Assembly: GCA_022560615.1 (NCBI GenBank)
Contig: JADFSR010000002.1
Location: 62,001-126,000 of the forward strand
Origin: Gemmatimonadota bacterium
GTDB taxonomy: Bacteria > Gemmatimonadota > Gemmatimonadetes > Longimicrobiales > Gaopeijiaceae
Direction of reading: 5' to 3'
DNA length: 64,000 nt
This document shows, piece after piece, positions 44,060-52,542 of the stretch. A program made the position numbers and the translations under genes. The notes under the pieces are model-generated. The model saw only the letters and a program-made list of their open reading frames with translations, made no database searches and was not told the origin of the DNA. The first letter of the stretch is position 1, and the number at the start of each line of letters is the position of its first letter.

Positions 44060-45187
44060 ATGCAGGAGCTGTTCAAAACCGCGGTCGAGCGCGGGGCGAG
44101 TGACATCCACATCAAGGCGGGCGACTTCATCCGTGCCCGCATCCACGGTGATCTCCAGCCGCTGACTCAGGAGAGGTTGTCGGTCGAGCAGGTGAAGAAG
44201 ATCGCGCTGTCGCTGATCCCGCACGAGAAAGACAAGGAGAACTTCGACCGGCTCCTCGACTACGACTGCTCTTGGGGGATTCCGGGCGTGGGCCGTTTCC
44301 GCGTCAATATCATGAAGCAGCGTGGCTCGCCGATGATCGTGATGCGGGTCATTCCCATCGAGATTCCGTCTGTCGAGGGTCTCGGGTTGCCACCGATCAT
44401 CAACAAGCTCGCCGCCCACGAGCGTGGCTTGATCCTGGTGACCGGCGTCACCGGCTCGGGCAAGAGCTCGACGATGGCCGCGATGATCAACTGGATCAAC
44501 CAGAACAAAAAGGTGCACATCGTCACCCTCGAGAACCCGATCGAGTTCTTGCACCGGGACAACAAGGCGTCGATCACGCAGCGTGACATCGGGACCGATA
44601 CCGAGTCGTTCGCGACGGGCCTGCGCGCTGTGCTGCGTCAGGATCCGGACGTGATCCTCATCGGTGAGATGCGCGACAAGACGACCATCGAAACAGCGCT
44701 CAAGGCGGCGGAAACCGGGCACTTGGTCGTGTCGACCCTGCATACGAGGAACGCGGTCCAGACGATCTCCCGCATCATTGCGGTCTTCCCGGCCGAAGAG
44801 CAGGAGATGATCCGCATCCGTGTTTCCGAGTCCCTACAGGCGGTGATCTCGCAGCGCCTCGTTCAGAAGAAGGCCGGTGGCCGGGTGGCGGCGATGGAGA
44901 TCATGCCCGTGACGGCGACGATCCGCGACTGCATCCGGGACCCCGAGCGCATCGACGACATCGCGGACCTGATCGCAGAGGGCAGGGACCACTACGGATC
45001 TCAGACCTTCGATCAGCATCTGATAGACCTCGTGCGAAACGACGTGGTCGACTTTGAGGTCGCCAAGGCCGCCGTGAACAGCCCGGCGGACTTCGACCTG
45101 AAGATGCGCATGTTCAGCGACCCGGGCACGAGCGAAGGCGGCAAGCGAGATCTCCCGGACGAAATGACCCAGATGTACAGAGGCTGA
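44060..45187 (+). CDS. pilT: Type IV pilus retraction ATPase PilT
   Basis: A 375-residue hexameric ATPase that powers pilus retraction (twitching). It has the N-terminal PAS-like domain (GASDIHIKAGDFIRARIHGDLQPL), Walker A G129-VTGSGKS136, the Asp box TLENPIEF, Walker B region VILIGEMRDKTTIETAL, the His box GHLVVSTLHTRNA, and the retraction motif region AVISQRLV. TGGAGG precedes the ATG. No other pilus genes are nearby. Confidence 0.95.
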   Translation: MQELFKTAVERGASDIHIKAGDFIRARIHGDLQPLTQERLSVEQVKKIALSLIPHEKDKENFDRLLDYDCSWGIPGVGRFRVNIMKQRGSPMIVMRVIPIEIPSVEGLGLPPIINKLAAHERGLILVTGVTGSGKSSTMAAMINWINQNKKVHIVTLENPIEFLHRDNKASITQRDIGTDTESFATGLRAVLRQDPDVILIGEMRDKTTIETALKAAETGHLVVSTLHTRNAVQTISRIIAVFPAEEQEMIRIRVSESLQAVISQRLVQKKAGGRVAAMEIMPVTATIRDCIRDPERIDDIADLIAEGRDHYGSQTFDQHLIDLVRNDVVDFEVAKAAVNSPADFDLKMRMFSDPGTSEGGKRDLPDEMTQMYRG

Positions 45188-45196
45188 CAGCCGGGC

Positions 45197-46105
45197 ATGG
45201 TCGACTTCAGCGGGACGTTCTTACCGGTAACCACTCCGTTCGACCCGGTGACCGGGGACGTCGATGTCATCGCGTTTCGGGCGAATCTCCGTCATTGGTT
45301 CGGGAACCCGATCCGCGGAATCTTGGTGGCCGGATCGACGGGCGAATCGGTCTTCCTCGACGAGGACGAGCGCGTCACGCTGCTCGAGGCAGCGCGCGAC
45401 GTGGTGCCTGAGGATGCGTTGATCATCGCGGGCACGGGGGCGGAGTCTACGCGCCACACGATCCGCATGACGCAGCGAGCGGCGGACGCGGGCGCCGAGG
45501 CCGTGCTCGTGAGCCCGCCGGCCTTTTTCAAAGCGGCGATGTCGGCGGAGATCCTAGCGCGACACTACAGGGCCGTCGCGGATGCATCTCCGGTTCCGGT
45601 CCTCATCTACCAGGTGCCACTGCGCCTGAGCACGCTCGAGCTCTCGACCCGACTGATCGCGGAGCTGTCCAGGCATCCCAACATCGTCGGGATCAAGGAT
45701 TCGCGAGGGGAGCTCGGATTGCTCGCAGAGCTGGTCGAGGCGTGTGTCGATGACTTCCAGGTGCTCGTGGGCAGCGGTGCGTTGCTCTACGGTGCGTTGG
45801 AGATCGGAGCGGTCGGGGGCATTGTCGCGGTCGGGTTGATGGCCCCCGCCGAGGCCGCTGAGATCTCAGTGGCGTTCCGAGAAGGACGCAGCGCCGACGC
45901 CGGACGCTGGCAGGAGCGGATCGCTCCCGTGCACAGCCAGATCGTGGGCGGCATGGGCGCCCCGGGCATCAAGGCCGCACTCGATCTGTTGGGGCTGCGG
46001 GGCGGAGGTCCACGGCCGCCGCTCGCCCCCCTGCCGGAAGCTCGCGTGGAAGAAGTGCGAAGGATTCTCGACGCAGCGAGTCTCCTGACCGTCGCGAGCG
46101 TCTGA
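45197..46105 (+). CDS. DapA-family class I aldolase/lyase
   Basis: A 302-residue TIM-barrel enzyme forming a Schiff base with pyruvate or a 2-oxo acid. The Lys167 nucleophile is in VGIKDSRGE, Tyr138 in LIYQVPLR, and the carboxylate-binding GSTGES in LVAGSTGES. The family includes dihydrodipicolinate synthase, 4-hydroxy-2-oxoglutarate aldolase and N-acetylneuraminate lyase. The C-terminal half (GGMGAPGIKAALDLLGLRGG, PPLAPLPEARVEEVRRIL) is compatible with DapA or HOGA-type. It starts 9 bp after pilT, so it may be co-transcribed. No lysine-pathway genes adjoin it. Confidence 0.85.
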   Translation: MVDFSGTFLPVTTPFDPVTGDVDVIAFRANLRHWFGNPIRGILVAGSTGESVFLDEDERVTLLEAARDVVPEDALIIAGTGAESTRHTIRMTQRAADAGAEAVLVSPPAFFKAAMSAEILARHYRAVADASPVPVLIYQVPLRLSTLELSTRLIAELSRHPNIVGIKDSRGELGLLAELVEACVDDFQVLVGSGALLYGALEIGAVGGIVAVGLMAPAEAAEISVAFREGRSADAGRWQERIAPVHSQIVGGMGAPGIKAALDLLGLRGGGPRPPLAPLPEARVEEVRRILDAASLLTVASV

Positions 46106-46134
46106 ACGTCATGGCAGGCGTCGTCCGGCTGAGC

Positions 46135-46977
46135 TCACCCTCCGAAGCGGGTGAAGTAGCCGAGCACCAACTCCTCACCCGCCGGCAAGCTGCGTCCCCT
46201 CAGAGGGATCCGAGCTCCGACTTCGAGCTGGCCCGGTCCGACGTTCAGAAGTAGGGAAGGACCGAGGCGCAGCAATTCCCGCTCGGCACCCACGGCTAGC
46301 ACGTTGTTGAACACGGGTGTCTGCCCGTACCATCCCTCGACCGCGAACTTGAAGTCGAGGAGGGCGGTGCCACCGAGCGCGGCGTAGAAGAATCTCTCGT
46401 TGCCGAAATCCGTGCGACCCCCGTCGCGGGCCTCCCGCCACCGGTATCCCGCCCAAGACATGAAGTAGAACGGCGCTGGGTAGAAGGACCATCCCCCTTC
46501 GAGCATGATCTCCCAGTCGCGTTGGCCGTCGCCGAGCGGGAGCTGATCGGAGCCGACGTCGAAGTCTCCGACAGGTAGCTTTACCCCTGCTCGGACGGCG
46601 ACCGGAAGGTCCATGCCGACCAAGAGCAGTGGGTTCAGTCGCACGTAGAAGCGGGTGTCGCCGACCCCCGTCGCCGTGCTCTCGCCCGTGAGGTCACTGA
46701 AGCGCAGCCTCAGGAACGAGAACTGTGCCCAGGCGTCGACGCCACGGGTGAGCCCCCTGGCCACCGTGAGGAACGAGGCGGTGGCGATGACGTGGCCTGC
46801 TCCGACGAAGGTGTCCTTTCTTCCTTGCAGGTCGTAGACGTCGCGAGTGTCCTGATGGTAGGTAGTGAGTGCGACCCATCCCTGACCGGGCGGCTCGACC
46901 CATTGGGCCGCCAGGGGGGACCCTGAAGCGAGGCACGCGGCTAGGACGAGCGCGCCGCTGGAAGGCGATCGAGACAT
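46135..46977 (-). CDS. Secreted outer-membrane beta-barrel-like protein
   Basis: A 280-residue exported protein (ATG 46977, signal SSGALVLAACLASGSPLAAQ). The mature part alternates aromatic and polar residues in amphipathic strands (WVALTTYHQDTRDVYD, DTRFYVRLNPLLL, AVRAGVKLPVGDFDV, FFYAALGGTALLDFKFAVEGWYG) and ends with a terminal Phe-Gly-Gly (LGYFTRFGG). This fits a transporter-like outer-membrane barrel (MetA-pathway phenol degradation/OmpW style). Cargo unknown. Confidence 0.7.
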   Translation of the reverse strand: MSRSPSSGALVLAACLASGSPLAAQWVEPPGQGWVALTTYHQDTRDVYDLQGRKDTFVGAGHVIATASFLTVARGLTRGVDAWAQFSFLRLRFSDLTGESTATGVGDTRFYVRLNPLLLVGMDLPVAVRAGVKLPVGDFDVGSDQLPLGDGQRDWEIMLEGGWSFYPAPFYFMSWAGYRWREARDGGRTDFGNERFFYAALGGTALLDFKFAVEGWYGQTPVFNNVLAVGAERELLRLGPSLLLNVGPGQLEVGARIPLRGRSLPAGEELVLGYFTRFGG

Positions 46978-47046
46978 GCGACGAAGGTATCGTATGGTGC
47001 CGCACAGCCCACCCTCCGACTCCTTGCCTCGCATGTCCAAGCTTCG

Positions 47047-47075
47047 TTGACACCCCCTCCCGGCGCGCCTAGCTT
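47047..47075 (+). promoter_or_regulatory. Candidate sigma-70 promoter of purA
   Basis: TTGACA (47047-47052), 17-bp spacer, then TAGCTT (47070-47075). The same TAGCTTTT block precedes ffh at 49021. The -10 is only 3/6 to TATAAT. Confidence 0.45.
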
Positions 47076-47097
47076 TTCCCAAAGGAAAGATCTGTCA

Positions 47098-47127
47098 ACG
47101 GGCTGGCCCCCGCGCGGGGAGGCCCGT
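47098..47127 (+). other. Leader hairpin before purA
   Basis: ACGGGC...CCCCGCGCGGGG...GCCCGT forms a strong nested hairpin followed by TCTTCGT, between the putative promoter and the purA ATG. It could be an attenuator or just a terminator-like structure. Confidence 0.45.
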
Positions 47128-47179
47128 TCTTCGTGCCTGAATTCCCGCGCTCCACAGCCACTGACCGCGCCGGGGAAAG

Positions 47180-48469
47180 ATGCCACCTCAGGGTTCCTGT
47201 ACCGTCGTCGTCGGGTGTCAATGGGGAGACGAAGGGAAGGGCAAAATCGTGGACGTGCTCGCCGAGGACGTCGACATCGTAGCTCGCTACCAGGGCGGCG
47301 CGAACGCGGGCCACACGGTCCACGTCGGCGAGGAGGAGTTCATCCTCCACCAGATCCCGTCGGGAGTCCTGCACGAAGGCAAGCGCTGCCTTCTCGGCAA
47401 CGGCGTGGTGCTCGATATCCGTCAGTTCTTCGAGGAGTACGACGGTTTGCTCGAGCGAGGTATCGAGCTCGATGGGCGGGTCGGGGTGAGCAGGCGTGCG
47501 CAGCTCCTGCTGCCGTACCACAAACTACTCGACAAGGCGGTCGAGAGTGCCGCCGACACGAAGATCGGCACGACCGGCCGCGGCATTGGGCCCGCGTACG
47601 AGGACAAAGTGGGTCGGCGCGGCCTGCGCGTCGCCGACCTGGGCAACCCGGAGCGGCTGCACAAGCGCGTCGCGGCCGCGCAAGAGCGCGTCACGCGCCG
47701 TCTCGAACAGCTCGGTGCGGCCGCTACTGACGAGCTCGACGCCGCGATGCAAGAGGCGCTGAGCCTGGGTGAGCGCCTGCTCTCGATCTCCACCGACACC
47801 GGGCCCGAAATCACCGACGCGCTGAATGCCGGGAAGCGCGTGCTCCTCGAAGGCGCGCAGGGCACCGCGCTGGATCTCGACCATGGTACGTATCCTTTCG
47901 TGACGTCGTCCAATACGACGGCCGCGAGTGCAGCGACCGGGATAGGCATCGGACCGACATCCATCGACGCCGTGGTCGGTGTCGTGAAGGCGTACACGAC
48001 CCGTGTGGGTGAGGGGCCGCTCCCGAGCGCGTTCTCGCCCGAGATGGACGAGCACGTTCGTACTCTGGGGGGCGAATTCGGCGCGACGACCGGGCGGCCT
48101 CGCCGCTGCGGCTGGTTCGACTCCGTCCTGGCGCGGCATGCCGCCCGGGTAAACGGCCTCACAGGTCTCGCGGTGACGAAGCTCGATGTGCTCGACACTC
48201 TCTCGACGCTCCAGGTCGCGACTGCCTACCGGATGCCCGATGGCAGCATCACCGAGAACTTCCCGGCCGACACCTGGTCGTTGTCCGGTGTCGAGCCGAT
48301 CTACGAGTCGCTACCCGGCTGGGAGGCGCCGACGGGGGACGTGCACAGGCTCCAGGATCTGCCTGCCAACGCGCGCGCGTATCTCGACCGCATCCAGGAG
48401 CTTTCCGGCGCGCCCGTCCAGTGGGTCTCGGTGGGGACGAAGCGGAGTCAGATCATCCCGGTTGGCTGA
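47180..48469 (+). CDS. purA: Adenylosuccinate synthetase
   Basis: A 429-residue GTP-dependent enzyme making adenylosuccinate from IMP and aspartate, the first step to AMP. GTP loop CQWGDEGKGKIVD with the catalytic Asp, QGGANAGHT, GTTGRGIGPAYEDKVGR, VLLEGAQGTALDLDHGTYPFVTSSNT, the flexible GEFGATTGRPRRCGW loop and KLDVLD are all present. Length is normal. Its stop overlaps the convergent small membrane gene by 17 bp. Confidence 0.98.
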   Translation: MPPQGSCTVVVGCQWGDEGKGKIVDVLAEDVDIVARYQGGANAGHTVHVGEEEFILHQIPSGVLHEGKRCLLGNGVVLDIRQFFEEYDGLLERGIELDGRVGVSRRAQLLLPYHKLLDKAVESAADTKIGTTGRGIGPAYEDKVGRRGLRVADLGNPERLHKRVAAAQERVTRRLEQLGAAATDELDAAMQEALSLGERLLSISTDTGPEITDALNAGKRVLLEGAQGTALDLDHGTYPFVTSSNTTAASAATGIGIGPTSIDAVVGVVKAYTTRVGEGPLPSAFSPEMDEHVRTLGGEFGATTGRPRRCGWFDSVLARHAARVNGLTGLAVTKLDVLDTLSTLQVATAYRMPDGSITENFPADTWSLSGVEPIYESLPGWEAPTGDVHRLQDLPANARAYLDRIQELSGAPVQWVSVGTKRSQIIPVG

Positions 48470-48872
48470 TCAAGATTGCGCCTACCAGCCGCACCACCCA
48501 TCCGACCGATATGATCAGCGTTGGCAGCAGGGCGAGCCCAACCGAGAAAGTGAGTCCGATCCGGTACAGCACGGGTCCAGTCGGAAGTAGCTGGTCCCCC
48601 CAGATCTTGGTGACGAGGATCTCGGTGACGGGCCCGAACAGGTAGCAGACGTTCGCCATGACCGCGAAGAAGGCTATCGGTGCCCAGAGGAGTGGCACGG
48701 CTTCACCAGACGGTGGCAGCGCGACGATGAGGTGGGAGAGCGCGAGCGTCAGCACGCCGGCACTGCCGACGAACAGGTTGTAAGGCAGCCTGCGTCGCTC
48801 CCACCACTTGATGATTCCCCCCGGGGTCAGGCGAGCCGGTGCCGGAAATAGGAACTCGCCCAACGCGGTCAT
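48453..48872 (-). CDS. Small integral membrane protein of unknown function
   Basis: A 139-residue protein. The ATG at 48872 (MTALGEFLFPAPARLTPGGIIKWWERRRLPYNLFVG) is preferred over a longer non-hydrophobic frame to 48995. About three or four membrane helices follow (SAGVLTLALSHLIVALPP, LLWAPIAFFAVMANVCYLFG, LYRIGLTFSVGLALLPTLIISVGWVVRLVGAI). The WWERRRLPYN segment is a recognisable feature of a family of small conserved hypothetical proteins. No catalytic residues seen. Confidence 0.65.
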   Translation of the reverse strand: MTALGEFLFPAPARLTPGGIIKWWERRRLPYNLFVGSAGVLTLALSHLIVALPPSGEAVPLLWAPIAFFAVMANVCYLFGPVTEILVTKIWGDQLLPTGPVLYRIGLTFSVGLALLPTLIISVGWVVRLVGAILISQPG

Positions 48873-49092
48873 CGACTGCCTCCAAGAACTGGACTCATCC
48901 GGACTTCCATATTCACAGTACTTTATAGTGCAAAGTGCGTGCCGCGAAAGGGCAGCACCGTCGAACCCGTGGTGCTCTGGCACGCGTACGGACAAAGGGT
49001 TGCTGACGCTGCGCCACGGTTAGCTTTTGGCCCTTGCGCGGTCGCTGGAGCGGCGACCCGGTTGGCGGCGGAGATGGGAGGATTCCCGCTCG

Positions 49093-50427
49093 ATGTTCGA
49101 CGAACTCGGTAAGAAGCTCGATGGGGCTCTGAAGAAGCTCCGTCAACGAGGCGTGCTAACAGAGCCCATGATCAAGGAGGGGCTCAGAGAGGTGCGGCGC
49201 GTTCTGCTCGAGGCCGATGTCAACTTCAGGGTCACGCGGGACTTCCTCGCGCGTGTGCAGGAGCGGGCCCTCGGGGAGGCGGTGCTGAAGGCCGTCTCGC
49301 CTGGACAGCAGATCGTGAAGATCGTGCACGACGAGCTCGCCCACCTGCTCGGAGAAGGCCGTCCGACACTCGCCACTGCGGCCGAGGACCCTACGGTGAT
49401 CCTCCTGGTCGGGCTCCAGGGCTCCGGGAAGACCACATCTGCAGCGAAGCTGGCGCGGCGTTTGGGCCGGGAGGGCAAGACCCCCATGCTGGCGGCGTGC
49501 GACCTCCAGAGACCCGCTGCGATCGAGCAGCTCCAGGCGTTGGGCAACGAGATCGGGGCGCCTGTCGTCGCGGGCGAGTTCGGGGGCGACCCGGTCGCTG
49601 CTGCCGCCGCCGCGGTCGAGAAGGCACGAGAGGGTGGGCACTCGGTGTTGATCGTCGACACCGCCGGTCGTCTGCAAATCGATGAGACGCTCATGGAGGA
49701 GCTCGAAAGAATCCGGGACGCGGTCCAGCCCACCGAGATCCTGCTGGTCGCGGACGCGATGACGGGCCAGGAGGCCGTGAAGATCGCGCAGGGCTTCGAC
49801 GACGCGCTCGGAATCACGGGCATCGTGATGACCAAGATGGATGGTGACGCGCGTGGTGGAGCGGCGCTCTCCATTCGGGGCGTGACCGGCAAGCCGATCA
49901 AGTTCGTGGGCGTGGGCGAGGGCATGGACGATCTCGACATCGCCGATCCCGAACGCCTCGCGGGCCGAATCCTCCAGATGGGCGACGTGATCGGCCTCGT
50001 CGAACGGGCCCAGGTCGCGTTCGACCAGGAGGAGCAAGAGAAGCTGCAAGAGAAGGTGCTCGGGCAGGGACGCTTCACGCTCGAGGACTTCCTCGTCGCG
50101 ATGCGTCAGGTCCAAAGGATGGGCCCGCTCGATCAACTGATAAAGCTGATCCCCGGGACCGCCCGCATGAACATTCCGGCGGCGAATCTCGACCCCAAGC
50201 GCTTCAAGCACGTGGAGGCGATCATCCTCTCGATGACCCCACAAGAGCGTCGAAAGCCTGAGGTCCTCAACGGTTCGCGGCGTGCCCGCATCGCAAAGGG
50301 GAGCGGTCGTCCCGTCTCAGAGGTCAACCGCCTCATGAAACAGTTCAAAGAGATGCAGAAGCTCATGAAACAAATGAAAGGGATGATGGGTGGCGGTGGT
50401 TCCCCGAGCGCTGTACAGCCACGCTAG
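49093..50427 (+). CDS. ffh: Signal recognition particle protein Ffh
   Basis: A 444-residue GTPase that targets membrane-protein ribosomes. N domain (MFDELGKKLDGALKKLRQRG), G domain with Walker A V106-GLQGSGKTT115, ACDLQRPAAIEQL, VDTAGRLQ, TKMDGDARGGAALS, then the Met-rich M domain (LEDFLVAMRQVQRMGPLDQLIKLIPG, RLMKQFKEMQKLMKQMKGMMGGG). The ATG at 49093 follows GGGAGG. It leads the ffh-rpsP-rimM-trmD run typical of bacteria. Confidence 0.97.
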   Translation: MFDELGKKLDGALKKLRQRGVLTEPMIKEGLREVRRVLLEADVNFRVTRDFLARVQERALGEAVLKAVSPGQQIVKIVHDELAHLLGEGRPTLATAAEDPTVILLVGLQGSGKTTSAAKLARRLGREGKTPMLAACDLQRPAAIEQLQALGNEIGAPVVAGEFGGDPVAAAAAAVEKAREGGHSVLIVDTAGRLQIDETLMEELERIRDAVQPTEILLVADAMTGQEAVKIAQGFDDALGITGIVMTKMDGDARGGAALSIRGVTGKPIKFVGVGEGMDDLDIADPERLAGRILQMGDVIGLVERAQVAFDQEEQEKLQEKVLGQGRFTLEDFLVAMRQVQRMGPLDQLIKLIPGTARMNIPAANLDPKRFKHVEAIILSMTPQERRKPEVLNGSRRARIAKGSGRPVSEVNRLMKQFKEMQKLMKQMKGMMGGGGSPSAVQPR

Positions 50428-50531
50428 ACTCGTATATTCTTCGCGCCTGTCCAAATCTGTGCCTAACTAGGCCGATGGACGCACCTCCGCGCCCCGCGCG
50501 GGGCGGATATGTCGTCAGAACCCCAGAGAAG

Positions 50532-51299
50532 ATGCCCGTAAAGATTCGTCTCCGGCGTACGGGCCGGAAGAAAAAGGCCCACTATCGCGTGGTAGTGGCC
50601 GATAGCGCCTCGCCCCGAGATGGCCGATTTATCGAGACGCTTGGTTACTACAAACCCTTGTCGCACCCGGCACGTCTCGTGCTCGATCTCGAGCGTGTCG
50701 ATCATTGGCTAGGGGAAGGCGCGCAGCCTTCCGCCACGATGAAATCGCTGATCGCCAAGGCCCGCCGCGGCGGTGACGCGAAGGTCGCGCTAGGAGAGGT
50801 TGATCCTCAGGAGCGCAAGGCGAGTCGCGCGGAGAAACTCGCCGCGCGCCGCGCCGCGGAGCAGAAGGCCGAACAAGAAGTCGCGGCTACACAGAAGGCC
50901 GCTGCCGATGCCGCCGCGGCTGAAGCTGCTGCCGCCGAGGCCGACGAGGCCTCCGAAGAGCCCGCAGCCGAGGAAGAGGCTGCTGCCGAAGCAGAGGCTG
51001 AGGAAGAACCCGCGGCCGAGGAAAAGACTGCTCCCGAAGCGGAGGCTGAGGAAGAGCCCGTGGCCGAGGAAGAAAGTGCTCCCGAAGCCGAGGCTGAGGA
51101 AGAACCCGCGGCCGAGGAAAAGACTGCTCCCGAAGCGGAGGCTGAGGAAGAGCCCGTGGCCGAGGAAGAAAGTGCCGAGGAGGCGACGGGAGAGGCAGCT
51201 GGTGATGAGCCGGCGGCCGAGAAGGAGAGTGAGCCTGCCGCGGAGGCGGCGGCTGACGCCAACGCTGAGGAAGCTGACGATGAGGAGAAGTCCGAGTAG
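50532..51299 (+). CDS. rpsP: Ribosomal protein S16 with a long acidic repeat tail
   Basis: A 255-residue protein, about three times the usual S16. Residues 1-80 are ordinary S16 (MPVKIRLRRTGRKKKAHYRVVVADS, RDGRFIETLGYYKPL, ERVDHWLGEGAQPSATM). Residues 85-125 are Ala/Lys-rich helix, and from about 130 on is Glu/Ala/Pro repeat. One 32-residue block (EEEPAAEEKTAPEAEA then EEEPVAEEESAPEAEA) occurs twice, each itself two 16-residue halves. The extra tail is highly negative, unlike a ribosomal core protein. Confidence 0.95.
   Translation: MPVKIRLRRTGRKKKAHYRVVVADSASPRDGRFIETLGYYKPLSHPARLVLDLERVDHWLGEGAQPSATMKSLIAKARRGGDAKVALGEVDPQERKASRAEKLAARRAAEQKAEQEVAATQKAAADAAAAEAAAAEADEASEEPAAEEEAAAEAEAEEEPAAEEKTAPEAEAEEEPVAEEESAPEAEAEEEPAAEEKTAPEAEAEEEPVAEEESAEEATGEAAGDEPAAEKESEPAAEAAADANAEEADDEEKSE
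51000..51191 (+). repeat. 96-bp tandem repeat inside rpsP
   Basis: The block beginning GAGGAAGAACCCGCGGCC at 51000 recurs at 51096, with near-perfect identity until about 51172. Each unit contains two diverged 48-bp halves. It stays in frame, so copy-number changes would lengthen or shorten the tail without breaking S16. Confidence 0.85.
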
Positions 51300-51319
51300 G
51301 CCTCGGACAGCTCTGAGTC

Positions 51320-51862
51320 ATGGGTCGGGAAGACCCGCGATTTCTCGTCGTGGGGCACATCAACAAGTCCCACGGCACCAAAGGTGAACTCTTCGTGTGG
51401 CCGCTGACGGACCACCCCGAGGGCGTATACGCTCCCGGGGTGGTTCTGCGTCTGGGCGAAGCGGACTCCGACGAGCCGGATCCGGACCTGCCACCGCTGC
51501 GCATCGAAGCCGTTCGTGCCCACCGCCAAGGCTACCTCGTTGCCTTTGGCGGAATTGAGGACAGGCATCAGTCGGATCTGCTGCGCGGTCGGTACCTCTT
51601 CCGGGAGACCGAGGCCCTCGAGCCTCTGGCGGAGGGCGAGGTGTTCTACCACCAACTGCTCGGCATGAGCGTTGAGACGACGGACGGCGCCTACGTCGGC
51701 GAGATCACCGAAGTATATGAGCTCAGTCCCGCGCACATGCTCGACGTGCGAGGGCCGGACCGGGAGGTTCTGGTCCCCTTCCTGAGGGACATCGTTGTCG
51801 AGGTCGACACGGAAGCGAGGCGCATCGTGATCGATCCACCGGATGGCCTACTGGACCTCTGA
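51320..51862 (+). CDS. rimM: Ribosome maturation factor RimM
   Basis: A 180-residue factor assisting 30S head assembly. N-terminal RimM domain (VVGHINKSHGTKGELFVWPLTD, LRIEAVRAHRQGYLVAFGGIEDRHQSDLLRGRYLF) and C-terminal PRC-barrel (EGEVFYHQLLGMSVETTDGAYVGEITEVYELSPAHMLDV, VLVPFLRDIVVEVD). Five bases separate its stop from trmD. An insertion of acidic residues (DSDEPDPDLPP) lies near residue 54. Confidence 0.95.
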   Translation: MGREDPRFLVVGHINKSHGTKGELFVWPLTDHPEGVYAPGVVLRLGEADSDEPDPDLPPLRIEAVRAHRQGYLVAFGGIEDRHQSDLLRGRYLFRETEALEPLAEGEVFYHQLLGMSVETTDGAYVGEITEVYELSPAHMLDVRGPDREVLVPFLRDIVVEVDTEARRIVIDPPDGLLDL

Positions 51863-51867
51863 CTGCC

Positions 51868-52542
51868 ATGCGCATCAACATCATTACGATCTTCCCGGAC
51901 TTTTTCGCGGGGCCCCTAGGGCTCTCGATTCCGAAGCGGGCCGCGGAGGCCGGACTGGTCGAGTACCGGCTTGTGGATCTGCGGGACTACACACACGACA
52001 AGCACCGCACGGTAGACGATGTACCCTACGGTGGAGGCGCCGGTATGATCATGAAGCCGGAACCGTTCTTCGAGGCCATCGACAGTGTGAAGCCCGGGGG
52101 ACCGATCGTTCTCCTCTCTGCGCGAGGCCGCGTGTTTCGGCACGCGGACGCCGTTCGCTTCAGCGTAGGGGAGGAGCTCACGCTCTTGTGTGGGCACTAC
52201 AAGGACGTGGACCAGCGTGTAGCCGAGCATCTTGCGACCGACGAGATATCGATGGGGGACTACGTGCTGTCGGGGGGTGAGATCGGTGCGCTCGCGATCA
52301 CGGACGCCGTGGTCCGACTGCTGCCCGGTGCACTCGGCGATCACGACGCGGCCGCGACCGATTCGTTCTACGACGAAGGACTCATCAGCGCTCCGTCGTA
52401 TACGCGACCACCCGAGTATCGTGGCCATGCGGTGCCGGAGGTGCTGCGGTCGGGGGATCACGCCAAGATCGAGCAGTGGCGGAGCGAGCAAGCGGAGCGG
52501 ATCACGAACGAGCGGAGAGGCCGCGAAGTCCCGGACCGCTAG
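51868..52542 (+). CDS. trmD: tRNA (guanine-37-N1)-methyltransferase TrmD
   Basis: A 224-residue SPOUT methyltransferase modifying G37 of tRNAs. The trefoil-knot SAM site is seen in LLSARGRVF, LLCGHYKDVDQRV and MGDYVLSGGEIGALAITDAVVRLLPG. The DVPYGGGAGMIMKPEP block and the tRNA-binding Asp (SYTRPPEYRGHAVPEVL) are present. It ends with a 4-base overlap with the convergent threonine deaminase gene. Confidence 0.97.
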   Translation: MRINIITIFPDFFAGPLGLSIPKRAAEAGLVEYRLVDLRDYTHDKHRTVDDVPYGGGAGMIMKPEPFFEAIDSVKPGGPIVLLSARGRVFRHADAVRFSVGEELTLLCGHYKDVDQRVAEHLATDEISMGDYVLSGGEIGALAITDAVVRLLPGALGDHDAAATDSFYDEGLISAPSYTRPPEYRGHAVPEVLRSGDHAKIEQWRSEQAERITNERRGREVPDR

